In this document: positions 26,297-38,765 of the stretch, in pieces
Layout: each line of letters begins with the position of its first letter
Position numbering within the stretch: the first letter of the stretch is position 1
Source of the DNA: Leptoclinus maculatus
Taxonomy: Eukaryota; Chordata; Actinopteri; Perciformes; Stichaeidae
Length of the DNA: 64,000 nucleotides
Direction of reading: 5' to 3'
NCBI GenBank assembly: GCA_032191485.1
Contig: JAVDOI010000012.1
Coordinates: 13,725,640 to 13,789,639 of the forward strand
Position numbers and translations under genes: made by a program
Notes under the pieces: model-generated
Told to the model about the DNA's origin: nothing
The model's input: the letters and a program-made list of their open reading frames with translations, nothing else
The model's database searches: none

Positions 26297-26313
26297 CCCC
26301 CCCCCCCCCCCCC
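26297..26313 (+). repeat. Homopolymer C17
   Basis: Seventeen consecutive C, then G and four C. Such tracts are prone to length error in sequencing. Confidence 0.9.
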
Positions 26314-28164
26314 GCCCCTGTTCTCCAGGGCAACTAATTATCCGACCACTTTTTATTTGGTCAAGAGCCACTACAGACAGCTAATAAAAGTGGAGGTTGA
26401 TGACAACTGTCCTGCTGTGGAGTGTCAGGAAATTAGGTGTAATTGTGGTTCGGAGTTGGGAGAAGGAGGTTGGAGCTAATTAGATCTTGTTTCCTCGAGC
26501 TCCGGCTGACAAGTCGCGGTGTGTCAGTCTTTCGGAAACAAATGGGAACAGGTGTTGACTTGAGTAGAGCTGAGTGCATCTTTGTTGTCTACTCTCCTGC
26601 CGTCAGCTCTCAAAGAGTTTCCATCAAACATGTTCGCTTCATTGTTGCAGTAATTACATGGATGCAACAGGACCTCCTGTTTGATTAATATATGCAGCAT
26701 GAAATCAGTGTGTCCACTACTGAGTTACTGCACTCAGTAATGTTTCCATTACGATCCTCTTCACACTGTGTTCTCCAGCTTTGTGTTAAAATGTGATACC
26801 CACATTTATATTTCCTCTTTGCACATTACACAAAAACATCCAATATGGATAACTGGACCAAAAATAATGGTGAAGAAGATCTTTTTTCTTTCTACTTAAT
26901 GGTTTGCGGGGACTTGAAAGGAGACAACTATATTCTACGCAATGAATAGATCGATCTATTGAGAGTATCAATTAGTGTTTCTCTACATCCAACATTTAGT
27001 CCAGATTAAAGTCGATGACTGCCTTCATTTACTGGTCGTTAAAACTTTTAAATCAAAAATTGTTCAAAATGTCTTCGAGCACCTGCACATTCCCTTTTCA
27101 ACTAATATTCAAAAACCTTGATTTATTTTTATTCTGTTCGGTTTCTTTTGGATTCAATCTTCTGCTTGAACACTTAAAACCAATTTCGATTCCCTCCTGT
27201 ACTACCGAGTACTTTCATTTCTGCCATTTCTTAGAAGTAGAAAAAGACTTACGGCTGTCCCTGACACTAACTATAGTGGCTGTGGGAACAAAATGTGCTC
27301 AGAAATGTGATTGGCTGTTTGAGTTTCGCCCTGGTTGTTCAGCTCAATATGGAATGAAAGCACATGTGACTTTGTCTTCTTGTTGCTCACATCGTGAATG
27401 TTTACAATTTGTGCAAAAAAAAAAGAGTTAGAGTTAGAGTTTAAATTAGTTCCAAGAGTTAGTCAATTGTGCTTCCATAATCGAGGCCAGAGGAATGAAT
27501 ATTCATATACATGTTGTGCTCTTTTGGAGTGTTTTGTTTTGCACCTGTCACTTCCTCAGAGCCCCGGCTGCTCTGTTGATCATGAAGCTCTGTTAGCTCC
27601 GAGTAAGCTTGTGTGCTAACATGCAGATATCATGTCGTTGGGTTAACAATAGGCAGAGGTGCTGTTCGTTTGTCTATCGTGTCGCTTTCATGAATAATAT
27701 TTGAATGGCTCGTGCTCTTGTGTGGTGGAATGCGTGGATCCGCTGCAGGTTTGCTGGATTGATGTGTCATAATGAGGTTATTAGGAGGTAATTCAACTGT
27801 AGTAGGACAGCACTGAAGGCCCAGGTATGAAATCCACGGCCCGCCACTGGGTTCCTGTGTATTTATATAAGGTCAAGCACGTCACAGACTGTACGGCTGG
27901 AAAATTGAGCAACCAGTGCATCCGTTATGTGAAATGTGACTTTGGCTGCCATTCCTTGTTAAAGTAAAAGGCATCAGCATCCACTGATTGTTGTTTGGTG
28001 TTTTGTTTTTTTTCAAGTTATTGCTGTCATTGTGTCGACTGAATGCTGAATGCCGCAAGCATGTTTTGAATAAAAAGCAGGAGTCTCATTTTCTCCATCT
28101 TGACAGTTAGCGATATCATCCTACGCTGTTCAACTGGGTCTAAATTCATTTGACGGCTGTTTTT

Positions 28165-28187
28165 ATATATATATATATATATATATT
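28165..28187 (+). repeat. (AT)n microsatellite
   Basis: About 11.5 AT units following a T run. Confidence 0.9.
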
Positions 28188-31100
28188 TCTCTTGTAACAA
28201 AGCAGAAATTAATAGCTTGTCTCCCACAAGAAAACATATTTCTTGAATAGAAGTGGTGTGTTAAAGTAATGAGTTAATGGTGTCTGTTCTGATATTTAAC
28301 ATCTTGGTCGCCGCTCTTTTGAATGTAGCTGCGTAAACAGTCCGGTCAGCGCAAAAGAGAAAGCGCCATTGAATAATTCAAAGCACTCTGCCATCCATTC
28401 ATCCTGCCAGCTTCTAAAGCCTCTGACTTCACTATTGATCTGTGTGCTTTGGCTGTACCCCATCGGATGTGTATTGAATGACCAAAATCAAAGGAGCAAG
28501 ATTGTTGGGAAAAAATAAAGAAACGTTTTTAAACTGATATAAGAAATAAAACATTGGCTTTTATCCTCATGGCAAGTTTCTCAACTTAAACGTATGTAGA
28601 TCATGTTGTCATTCTGTAACTTTAAATGAATCTAGGGTAGGTTTTATCTGTCTTTTTAATATTATGGGATTTGAGTCCCCTCTGAGTATCCCTTAAGTAC
28701 TTGAAGGCAACTGATTAGTACCACTTCATTATCTATTACAAAGCTATTAAGACCCAATTCCTACATAAAAAAAGATTTAATGGGGTTATTTCTTTCTGTT
28801 CTATGACAGACCATAACAAAGAACTGTTACATTAAAGCAGAGGGTTGTTTTAAATTTAAACTAGTTTCTGGATCAGCTCTTTGAGGTCAAATGAGAACAT
28901 TTTAGGAGAACACAGGAAGAACGTTTGTACAATAGAATACTCTCACTATCAACTTCCCACGAAATAGGAGATCAGTAAATCCTTGTTCAGAAGCTTTGAG
29001 GGTTGACAGAGTATTAAGAGTGCCATGTGTCTGGGGTGGCCTTTTCTCCCCTGTTGAAGAGCATTTTAACTGAACAAAGTAATTGCAAATCACTTTTAAT
29101 TTGCAGAGATTGTTTAATCAAATTAGAACCCATCCCACAGAGAACAACAATCGAAACATGCATTGTACACTAGTGGAAGACAGTCCACTCTTATTGGCTA
29201 CCCTCATACACCAATAGACACCATCTAAATCTTCCGGTGATCATTTACTCGTCTCCCGATAAGTTGCATTTCTTTAAATTAAATCTAGGTCAAACTACAC
29301 CTACATGTGAAACGTCTGCGGGACGCGGAGAGAAAGAAAGGCACTCCTCTGCAAACCTCAATACTTGGATTTTTTTAATATTTCATTACTCCCTTTTTTT
29401 TTTTTCAGCTTAACTTGCAGAAAAGAGAAGCGGGGCGGCGAAAAGCATTGATAGCACATGCAGCGTGCAGCAGTTATGAGACAACAGAGTGGGCTGAGTG
29501 AGTGTGCCTGCAGTCTCTCCTGCTCAAAATCAAGCTGTGCCTCGCTAAAGTCTGTGAGCAGTTGCAGGCTGATTGCCTGAGTGTTTCAATCTAGTCATTC
29601 CTGTGTGCGCTTTGACATTGATGCCAACAGACAGCCAACTTCTCCATGTGCAAGCAAACCAGGCTTTTCACCTGAGGGAGATCTTTGATGTTTAGGACCT
29701 GCAAATGGAAATAAGATGAAACATAGGTGCAATACTCGCGATGTGGCTTTTACAAAGACTGACGGCAGCATGAAATATTTAGAACAATAAGTAAATTTGC
29801 TGAAAATCATAAAACTCTACCGACTGTTTGTCGCACCGCTTCAAAGTTGAAACTGATTAATCTTTCTTTTTTTTTTTTTAAACCTGGTAGTGATGCTTTT
29901 AGCTGACTTTTGAGATCTGCCAAACACACTGAGATTGTATGTGATGACATCAATGCAGTGCTGTTGAGGGCCTCATGTTACTCTGATATCCATTAAAGCT
30001 GCAGGTGACACATGCATTCACTCTCTGATTCTCCCTTATAGGCTAAAACACAACCCCCATATTGAACCAAATACAACACATTCGCTTTAGCAACAGTGAC
30101 AGACAGTATGTCTCTGAATAGCAATGAATAAAATTGGATTTTGTTTGTGGTGCTCACAGCACTAGAAAAGTTATTCTGGATAATCCACAGTGCTGACCGT
30201 GGACCGTCTTTTCCTCCTTGAATAGTTTCCAAACATCCCGAGTAATGAGGATTTTAAGATGTTATTTCCCATTTCTGTACGCACAACAAAAGAAGTTCCA
30301 CATATCTCGTATTTACAATGCGCCTCCATGTCAGGTGCAATCCATATTGTTTATTATGTAACGTTAAATTGCTGGGCAGTGTAATTCATGCATGAATCGC
30401 GTGTGATTTAAGCATTCGCCCGAAAACAATTAGTCCGCCACACCTTGTTTACAACGCCGGTAACTTCGCGGAGACCTTTTTACGTTATTTCAGCTGACCA
30501 GATCCGTCTATTGTGCTTTTAAAACATGAAACAACATTGTGGTAAAAGCACTCTGCTGCAGCTGCAGACTCGCCGTCGGTGTCTATGTCAGGATGTGACG
30601 GTTCCATTAACACTGACTAGTTGATGAACTGTGAGAACAGTACACAGGCAGGTAATGTATTCACTGAGTCGATGGCAATGGCTTTTACACAAAAGTGTCT
30701 CTTGTCTGCACAGGTAATCTGTTTCTAGAGGAGACATGCTGTTAGGAGGCCGGTCGCTGGCTGGATGCATTCGCTGCTGCAAAAGACAGCTCTTGTTATT
30801 TAAAACATGTTCTTCCTTGGTTCAAACTCCGGCTAACTTTATACATCACCTCCCTGATTGGTGTAAACCGTGTATTCCTCCTTATCCAGCTGTAACCTTT
30901 ATCCTGTGTTGCTGATCCAACCGTAAGAAGGGAAAAGAAAGAAAAGCTGATTTAACCCAGAGTTTCTTCAGGGTTTATCTAGAACTCTCTAAGCACCATT
31001 GCAACTAATTCATGTTTGTGTAAAAGTAAGTTTCACACTCACATTGGGCATAATTACCTGCTTTCCGTAATTGAATATACTTATCTAAAGCCTTTTTTTT

Positions 31101-32529
31101 TTCCCCTTGGCTGCTTAATTACTTATACAGAGGAATGTTTTCCGAAATAGAGCTATTATTATGTTTCATTTCATTGAAAAGGTTTTTCCTCCTTTTGCAT
31201 GCATCAAAAGTCATATCTTGCAGTATATATGTTGTATCTGATCTTTTATTCAGAAATGGTGAAAAGAAAAAATGTTGAGAATTTTGCTCTTGTGATTCAC
31301 ATAATATGGATAAATCCGCGCTGCGAGAATGTTTTCCATTCCAACACAAAGGGTGAAGACTGTAAGTGATTTCATATTTCCCCTGAGGCACATAATAGAT
31401 TGTTTGACACGATGGAAACTCAACTATTTGTATCAACAGCATTTGTTTGCTGAACATATCAATGACAGAATTTATAGAAAGTTGAATTTGTTATGCTCAT
31501 TCCCGGATATTGATCTCCCACACACAGCCTGCACTATCATTTAAATCTAATGGCACAACACCTTTGAATGACTTTGGAACAAGTCCATCCATTCACTGTA
31601 TTCATCCCTGTGTCGATACTACTCTGGTTTTAAGTAATGGTCGTACTCAAGCAGGGGTCAATAGGATCTTCTGGGTTTACCATCTGTACTGTCGACTTTG
31701 CCGTGTCATTGCGATGCACAAGACAATACATCTGAGGTCAAACAAAGTACGGGAGGCTATAATATAAAGACTATTAAATCCTCTCCCTGACTCAGAAAGT
31801 CGTGTATTACAAAATAAAGAATGTGACATTGTTAATGTGATTAAACTGACGCTCTGTCGACATTTCATTTGCTGCGTGTCAGCAGCAGCAGGGACTCGCA
31901 ACACTCTTGAGGCTGTGGATCACGTCACGAGTTTATCGAGGAGCCCCGCAGGGTAGAGATCCCCACCCTGAGAGGACATCATGGTGTGTGATGCTGTTAC
32001 AGAGCCAGTAACTCGTCAGTGGTTGGATTTTTGTAGGCTGCGATTCTCTTCCTGTTTACAACCAACAATCAATGTTGATTTATTTTAACCATGACCATGA
32101 TGTTTCCCTAACCAAGTCGTTTATGTGCCTTAACCTAACCAAACTTCCCCAAACACAGAGAGGAAGAGGTGCACGGTGGGGAGTGGTGGAAGTCGTTTCT
32201 CAGAAGGAGTTATCACAGGAGAGGGGAGGGGAGGAGAGATGTGGAGTGGAGAGTAACCGTGTTCTTTTAATTTGAGGACTTGTGGTCACTGAAATCTGGA
32301 AACTACCCTAAGAAATCTGACCGCAACTTTAGCGTGTACATTATCTGCACCTTTACATCTGGCTGATAGTATACTTAATGAAGGTGTGCTGTAATTGTTC
32401 TTTCATACTAGTTTCAACTAAGAGTTAAATATCTGCAGGTCAATTCATTCACCAACAACCATTTATCCAGCATTTCAAGTTCTCAATTCTGTGACATTGT
32501 ATCTTCAAAAACATAATTTGAGGGCAAAA

Positions 32530-32705
32530 CAATGAAATGGTAAACAGCTGTCAACATGGCGACGGCTGAGCCCGCGGCTCGCAGCTAACGGTACTATTAG
32601 CGCTAACAGTACTATTAGCGCTAACAGTGCTATTAGCGCTAACAGTGCAACTACGGCAAAAGCGCTAACAGAGCTAGCACTGTTTACCTGTCTACGTTCA
32701 CCACT
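32530..32705 (+). repeat. Dispersed repeat, 'AACATGGCGACG' family, copy 2, with 18-bp tandem array
   Basis: TCAACATGGCGACGGCTGAGC matches the opening of the element at 21.87 kb closely. Within it, 32584-32648 is 3.6 tandem copies of an 18-mer (GCTAACAGTACTATTAGC and one-base variants). The first copy of the family has only scattered GCTAACAGTG words, so the array arose or expanded in this copy. Confidence 0.55.
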
Positions 32706-34083
32706 TTTTTCTCGGGATGAGGAAACTGCATCCAAAGTATTACAGCCCCAAACAATTACCAGTTATAAAAAGACTCCTCAAACATTATTATCATTATTGT
32801 TATTCAGGCCCATATTGAATTATTATCACTTCATACTAAGTGATTTAATTTATTGCAACCAAGATTAGATAAGATGACCTACAAGATATGTTTAACTGTG
32901 TAACAAACGGTATTATATGAGACAGATCAGCGGTGACTAACACAAAGGACCTCAGGATACAAAACACTACTTCAACATGAAATAAAAAATGCTGGTTCCA
33001 GAGGACAAGATTTCACAAAGAATCTGTGGCTCGCTGGCCTCATGAGAGATGACTATTATTCTGTTTTATTACTATTCTTATTGCTGTTATTGTCCGGACT
33101 GCTAAACACAGCTACACTTCTGTTGATGCCATGTGTAGAAAGATTTTACTGAATTCAAACTGCCCACAATGGTGTAATCATTATCGATACAACATTTAAT
33201 GAATTAAGGAAATGATCTTCAGAGTCAGAGGGAGCAGGGCAGAGATGTTTCCAGTTTGCCACTATGAAGTTTAACGCCAACATGTCACCTTTTTGAGAAA
33301 TCAATAGCAATATGTTACAATTCTGATTTGTACATGTTCAAACATTGACTTTCAGACAAGGCAAACATGTTGTCTCACCAGCTTGAAGACGCCGGGTCAA
33401 TATCCAGGTGTGTGTTTGTAATGGAAGGTCTTCAAATCTTGATAGCTTAATGATCGCAGTAAAGAAACAACGTGACGGGGCGGTGACAAACGGACAGCTA
33501 GTATTTAAGGATCTATCGCGTGAGGAAGCTTTTGAGGCGATAATTAGCCTGTAAATGAGAATTGATCCCCATCTGCCACCTGGTTGTGTGAATGTGTACA
33601 AATATTTGGAGAGTATGCATGATTGGCTTCTGAATTATGTCTCTATATTTGCATTCAGTCTCATTGGACTCTGGTTTTAAATATCAACTGACTTCATAAG
33701 ATGGCAGCAGCCATGCAAATAGTCTCTTTCCTCAATGGCAGCGCTCCACCTTTGCACTGCCGTAGAAACAGAAAACTGGAAGTGCTCAAGGGAATCTTGA
33801 TGGAAAGAAATGCAAACAAATGGATGAGGGTAGTGGGACCATCTGGTGTAAGACCATTACACATTTATACTGGAGCTTAAGCATGCAAGAAGCAAAGGGT
33901 CTGAATGTTTTCAAACAGCATAACAAATCTGAATAGATGCACTACAAGTGTCTATGTGCATCAGTAGTCACACGGCAGCTATTCAGCTATTCAGCTATTA
34001 AGCTATTCACACCTGGCCAAGTTCAACATGCTACTTATTTTAGCAATAATTAGCTGGCTGAAATATTTGTACCTTACAAAGCA
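32706..34083. other. Non-coding intronic stretch, no gene seen
   Basis: No gene seen. A short tandem of the 8-mer CAGCTATT (four copies, one base differing in the last) lies at 33976-34007. Confidence 0.45.
33976..34007 (+). repeat. 8-bp tandem repeat (CAGCTATT)x4
   Basis: Three exact copies of CAGCTATT followed by AAGCTATT. Confidence 0.8.
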
Positions 34084-34490
34084 GCTGGATTCTTGCGATG
34101 CTGCCAGATCACACGGAAATCCATCTTGTCAGGCTTTGGGTAGTGAATGCGTTTGTGTCCGGTAAGCCAAAGCACGGACCAATCAGAGTCCTGTGAGGGC
34201 AGCTATGGGCGTGGCTTAGGTGTGTGCGACGTCACTGAGAGGCGTCTGTTCGCTCAAAGCAACAATGGTGGAACCTAAAGAGGTTAGTGTACATGCTACA
34301 ATAGCATGGGTTATATCAGAGCTGGAGAGTATTTGTTCATTGAAAGAAGAGCAAACAACAAATACTGAAGGCTTTTTCTCAATCTAAAAGATGTTTTTGC
34401 TCTTCTCTTCACCCATTTTGGCAAGAGTTTAAGCGACAGATGGTTCATTCAATCTCAGCCACATGTTTTATTTGAAAGTGCTTGCATTTT
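34084..34490 (+). pseudogene. RecQ-helicase-like 5' fragment, dispersed copy 1 (decayed)
   Basis: A shared non-coding lead (ATCCATCTTGTCAGGCTT, GCGTTTGTGTCCGGTAAGCC, CACGGACCAATCAG, CTATGGGCGTGGC) precedes an ATG at 34265. From there one frame reads MVEPKEVSVHA…VISELESICSLKEEQ. After a frame change it continues DVFALLFTHFGKSL, a damaged Walker A (expected …LLPTGFGKS…). A stop and at least one frameshift make it non-functional. The 'SLKxEQ…DVFALLPTGxGKS' layout is that of the N-terminal part of RecQ-like DNA helicase ORFs found dispersed in fish genomes. The element carrying it is not known to me. It pairs with the copy at 59.9 kb. Confidence 0.55.
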
Positions 34491-34570
34491 TCCAAACAGT
34501 TTCCAATGACGGCTTCTCTGATGTCTCTGTGTAACAAACCATCTGGTGGCTCAGGTTAGAAAGATTCAGT

Positions 34571-34615
<45 letters not shown>
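34571..34615 (+). repeat. (GTA)15 microsatellite
   Basis: Fifteen uninterrupted GTA units, about 80 bp after the end of the recognisable RecQ-like fragment. Confidence 0.95.
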
Positions 34616-35515
34616 TAAAGAGCGGCAAAGTAAATGTAGGGAGTAGGTTGTTGTGGATGATTGGGTCAAACTGAAGACTTACGCCAAGAGTTGACTTATT
34701 ATTTTCTGACTTATCCTACAGTAGGCCACATATACACCTACAGTATCTATTGTGTGCCTGTATCGGGTGTAAATAGTATTGTTGGCTTGTGAGACCTGGA
34801 TTCAAATAGCATGCTGTTGTTTTACCTCATCTCCTCTTTGCCTGTTGGCACACAAACAGTAAATATAAACTGTCAAATATATCACAGTCACTGAAACCAT
34901 TTAATTTATTTGTCAGCTTGTTTTTGTTTTTTACATTCATCTGTGTTATGAAATTGGAATGCAACCCCAAAAATTGTTTTTCTTGGCTCACCGCTTAACA
35001 TTTAGATTTTTCTAAAGTGACGAATAAGCAATTATGCTCAAGCTAATCAAAGCTCTACTCGTGGCATGGATCCACAGCTTTAAAAATAAAATGATAAATA
35101 ATATCTCTGGAACAAGTTTTTTTAATATATTTCAAAGCAATGGATGAGATTAGATTAATCAATTCCAATGGTTTCTGCCAAGAAAATCAATGGAATTAAT
35201 GTAGATATTAATTAGTATAATTCATGATGCCAGTACTATCCTCATTATATCGTCCGGGTGCAACACCTAACTTCTGCACATCAATAATACTGTAGGAAAT
35301 TATGGTTTTGACGTCTCTTGCTTTTGGCAGAGTTTATATTTGTTCAATTAAAAGATGTATGCCATTCTAATTAAACATTACTAAAAGCAAAAAGTAGCTA
35401 GTGCTTGATGTCTTCTATTTTTTTCAAATAGAAAGTATATGACTATCAGTCTAGTTGGTAGATTAGAGGCAAAACCCTCTCGTCAATTATCAGTTTCAGA
35501 GTATTACCAACACCA
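34616..35515. other. Non-coding intronic stretch, no gene seen
   Basis: AT-rich, with no recognisable feature. Confidence 0.45.
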
Positions 35516-35940
35516 AAATATCTGAACAACTATTGTATGGATTGACTTGAATATGTGTGCAGACATTTGTATTCTCCAGAGGATGAACCCTAATGACTTT
35601 GGTGATCCTGTGACATTTCCTCTAGTATTACCAGCAGGTTGAAAGTGTTCATTTATCCACTGAATGATCTCAATATCTATTGGATGAATTAGCACAAACC
35701 TTTGTACAGATATTCATGGTTCCCACAGGACAAACTATAATAACATTGGTTATCCCTTAACTTTTCCTCAAGTAGTTCAATCTGTTCAATATTTTAGTTA
35801 GTGACAAAATACCTGGAAAATTAATGACATTTCCATCGGCCTAAACTTGACTTTGTGTTCAGTGCTAATTAGCATATGTAAGCATGCTGAACATCTCAAA
35901 TATCAGCATGTTTCATTGAGCGTGTTAGCGCGGTTTTAGA
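35516..35940 (+). repeat. Dispersed fish repeat, 'ACAACTATT-GATGGATTG' family, copy 2
   Basis: Two diverged units stand in tandem. Each has an 'ACTATTG-ATGGAT(T)' start, a 'CAGA(C/T)ATT' word, a 'CCA(C/G)AGGA…GAAC/AAAC' piece and 'CTTTTCCTC' or 'ATTTCCTC'. They are followed by GTGTTCAGTGCTAATTAGCA and AGCATGCTGAACATCTC, which I know from the same family elsewhere in fish. It is more complete than the copy at 18.5 kb. Confidence 0.65.
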
Positions 35941-37656
35941 CTGTTAATCTTGTTTTTTCTGTAGGCCGGTTTTGCAAAACACATTTTATGGTCTATCAAG
36001 TCCACTGAATACACAGTATCGCACAATGGCTGTCCCTTTACGATATCACAATGCTCGTTACAAAACAAAATGTAAAATTAGTATCAGTTTGCCCCAGTTG
36101 TTTCAAAATGATAGCCTGAATGTTGTGTTTTCATGGTAAATCCCAACTGCCTCTGACCAGAAAGCAAGTCCCTTTGTGTGACACAGCAGTGACTCATGGG
36201 AGCCTCCATGTTGTCTCATGTGCTGGAAGGCTGGGTGACGTCCAAGCTGCTTAGCCTGAAGGCGGCCAAACTTTCTTTTTCTGTCCCCACTGCACGGTAA
36301 ACTCAAGATAACGGCTGGCATTAGGCTGACAGAACAATCCCTTTAAGATCATCCCTTGAAGGAACTTTACAGTGGCCCTATGAAATCTTTATTATATTGA
36401 CCTTTTCTTGTTCATAGGTTTTATATTTATTATTAAGGAGCGGAACACATAAACTGCTGTGCTGAAATTAAGACATAACTGAGCTCTCAGTTACCTCTCA
36501 TTTCCCACCATCGAACACTGTCAGTCTGCCTGCTTAAGTTAAAGGAACATAAAAATCCCTCTCCCACGATCAATACGGAAGCTGTCATGGCACCATTGAT
36601 TACATCTTATTTGAATTTGCTTGAGCTACTCAAGGTTTTCTGTTTTCTCTTCCTTGTGGAGTCTACCCTTTGTTTAAGTCTGAGTAAATTTGAAGCAGCA
36701 CAGCCTGCCAACAATCCATCACTGTCCTGCTGTGTTGACGGTGAGATTATGCAGGTGAGACAGCTCCAAGCCTTTAATCCCACGCTCTTTTCAGGAAAAC
36801 TATGTGACGGCAGGGCTCTGTTTGTTCTGCTCTTAAGATGCTGGGTTTTTTTCTTCTTCTTTTAAACTTCTAAAAAGTCAGAGCAGAGTACCAGATGCAC
36901 ATCTTAATGTGCGAGATTGGAGGATTGCAACCACTGTGGAATAGTGACAGCTCCAATACAGAGAACATAAGCAAACCCTGTTGGTGTTTGTGTTGTGCTT
37001 TCCGATGTCCCTCTTGGCTTTGAGAATTTCACAGCAATGCTCAGCAGAATTAAATCGTACATTTAAAAAAGAAAATACATTTTTACCCTCCTGCCAGCAT
37101 CCCCTCAGTGGGCCTGCTAGTGCTCACTAATTAAATGCCAGGAATTAATTTGAGTGAAACCTAACATATCGAGAAAGAGAATGCACATGAGGACACAGTC
37201 ACACAGTAGCTTCTTGTCACCGTGCTTGGTTGATTACCAGCAGTGGTGCGGATTGCCTGCAGAGGGATTTGCAGACAGCAGGAGAAAGGGGATAAACTAC
37301 TGCCAAGAAAAGGCAAGTCTCTGGGCAGCCTTCACTCATGACTGTCCTGAGAATTGACCGCCTGGGCTTGGGTGGGCAGAGTGAGTTGAGTCGGAACTAA
37401 TCCTGAGCTAAAGGAGCTTCTCCTTTGTAGCCAGAGCATGGTGGATGGAGGATGTCTGCAATCTGGGGTCGAGAGAGACGGCGTCATGGATTTAGTCTGC
37501 TCACTTGTAAAAGTCAAGTTGAGGGGCACGGATAAAACCGTGGAAGCTCATTGGTCTGTGAGCACACTGAAAACAATTGCTTTTTGCTTCCCTGTTTGTT
37601 TGTTTCGGTTAGACTCGACGGGTGTAGGAATTTCAGCGAGTACATGGGATTTTGTT

Positions 37657-37687
37657 GGGCATGGGTGGGTGGGTTTAAGGGTATGGG
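37657..37687 (+). other. G-quadruplex-forming motif, six GGG runs
   Basis: GGG triplets stand at 37657, 37663, 37667, 37671, 37679 and 37685, with loops of 3, 1, 1, 5 and 3 nt. Any four adjacent runs satisfy the usual G3 quadruplex rule, and the two single-T loops favour stability. The G-rich strand is the template strand for grm4 transcription. Confidence 0.7.
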
Positions 37688-37784
37688 CTGCGTGAATGAG
37701 CTAATGTAGCGTAGCGTGCACCAAATTACTCTTAGCACAGAATGGGAGTGAGCTTAGTCAGAATCAATTCTCCTATCCAGACCT

Positions 37785-37788
<4 letters not shown>

Positions 37789-37829
<41 letters not shown>
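37789..37829 (+). repeat. (TC)n microsatellite
   Basis: About 20 TC units, (GA)n in the grm4 transcript direction. Confidence 0.95.
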
Positions 37830-37832
<3 letters not shown>

Positions 37833-38530
37833 AAAGTGACAGGGTAAACCTTGGGAGCACTGTCCAGCTGTGATAGAGCACTAACAAGTGTAGCATATAA
37901 CTGTTCCATACTCTGACGATCGAGAATCCCATTGAACACAATTACTTTAATTGACAAAATGTCCATTAAGTCAGAAGACATCATACAGAATTTAAAGCTG
38001 CACAAATTTATATTTTGCAATGAGCAATGGGTCAAATGACTTTGTAGCAAAAACAAGCTATAAAAAGCACACACATCTTGCCAAAGCTAAAAGAAGAGTC
38101 ACTATTGGGCTTGCATTTGTCAGGTCACCAGAAAACATGGCTCCAAATGAGACTAATGTTTATCCGTGTCTGTAGGATCTGTAAATAGGCAACCCTTTGC
38201 TAACACAACGTTTTGTTTTATGGCTAACTACACTATACGCTTTTTCAACTTGCACCCCTTCGACCATATCTGTGTAGCTTCACAGCAACATTTTAATTAA
38301 TGCTGCTGAATTGTCATGTCTGACATTACCTGGGAAAGATATTTACCTTCATGGCTCGATGAATGGATTGACCATGAACAAGTTAAAGTAAAAAGCAGAT
38401 GTGTGCATATATTTGATAGCCTCTTTCAGCGTGTCTTCATTCAATGTGATCTCATTCATACTCGTCATATTGTGTTACTGGGGCAGAAGCCCTTGGCGAC
38501 AGCCTTGTGCGCAGTAGTAGCTTATTGCAG

Positions 38531-38765
38531 AAGGTTTGTGTGTGGATAACGTTGTGAAACGGTTGCGGTTAACGCAACACGTTGTTAATGTTGTGAAACG
38601 ATGGCGGTTAGCTTGAGAAAAAACAACATGGTTAGCCTTAACATAAGCTGGTAGTGTAACTTAAGTCATGTGACTCAGTGACGTATAGCATCTCGTGACA
38701 TAACGTAGAAATCACTCAACTTTTGATTTCACAGGGGACATGAATGCAGGTCCACTGAGTACAAG
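38531..38765 (+). repeat. Probable dispersed repeat with a 24-bp duplicated unit
   Basis: AACGTTGTGAAACGGTTGCG (unit 38548-38571) recurs at 38587-38610 with 21 of 24 bases identical. It is followed by TTAGCCTTAACATAAGC, GTGACATAACGTAGAAATC and ATTTGACCCATCCACC. The last pieces resemble a fish repeat family, but the assignment is uncertain. Confidence 0.4.

Larger units (their letters stand above)
24626..32520. other. Non-coding intronic stretch, no gene seen
   Basis: The longest stretch without a recognised repeat in the left intron. It holds a C17 run at 26297, an AT microsatellite at 28165, and near 32072-32160 an 'AACCATGACCATGATGTTTC / CCTTAACCTAACCAAAC' piece resembling a fragment of a common fish repeat. 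The 138-codon frame at 27015-27431 has no recognisable motif. Confidence 0.4.
35941..38530. other. Non-coding intronic stretch, no gene seen
   Basis: No gene recognised. It holds a (TC)n tract at 37789-37829 and a guanine-run cluster at 37657-37687. Confidence 0.45.

Noticed and set aside
27015..27431. 138-codon open frame on the plus strand
   Set aside because: The peptide is a random-looking mix rich in F, L and S with no domain. Sequence composition matches the AT-rich background.
30815..30840. GGTTCAAACTCC-like box B that might mark a tRNA or tRNA-derived SINE
   Set aside because: No box A at the right distance upstream and no cloverleaf could be drawn.
37732..38074. Minus-strand frames with Arg-Glu repeats
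   Set aside because: The RE repeats are the (TC)n microsatellite read in frame. The same applies to 54836-55033 and the (CT)20 tract.
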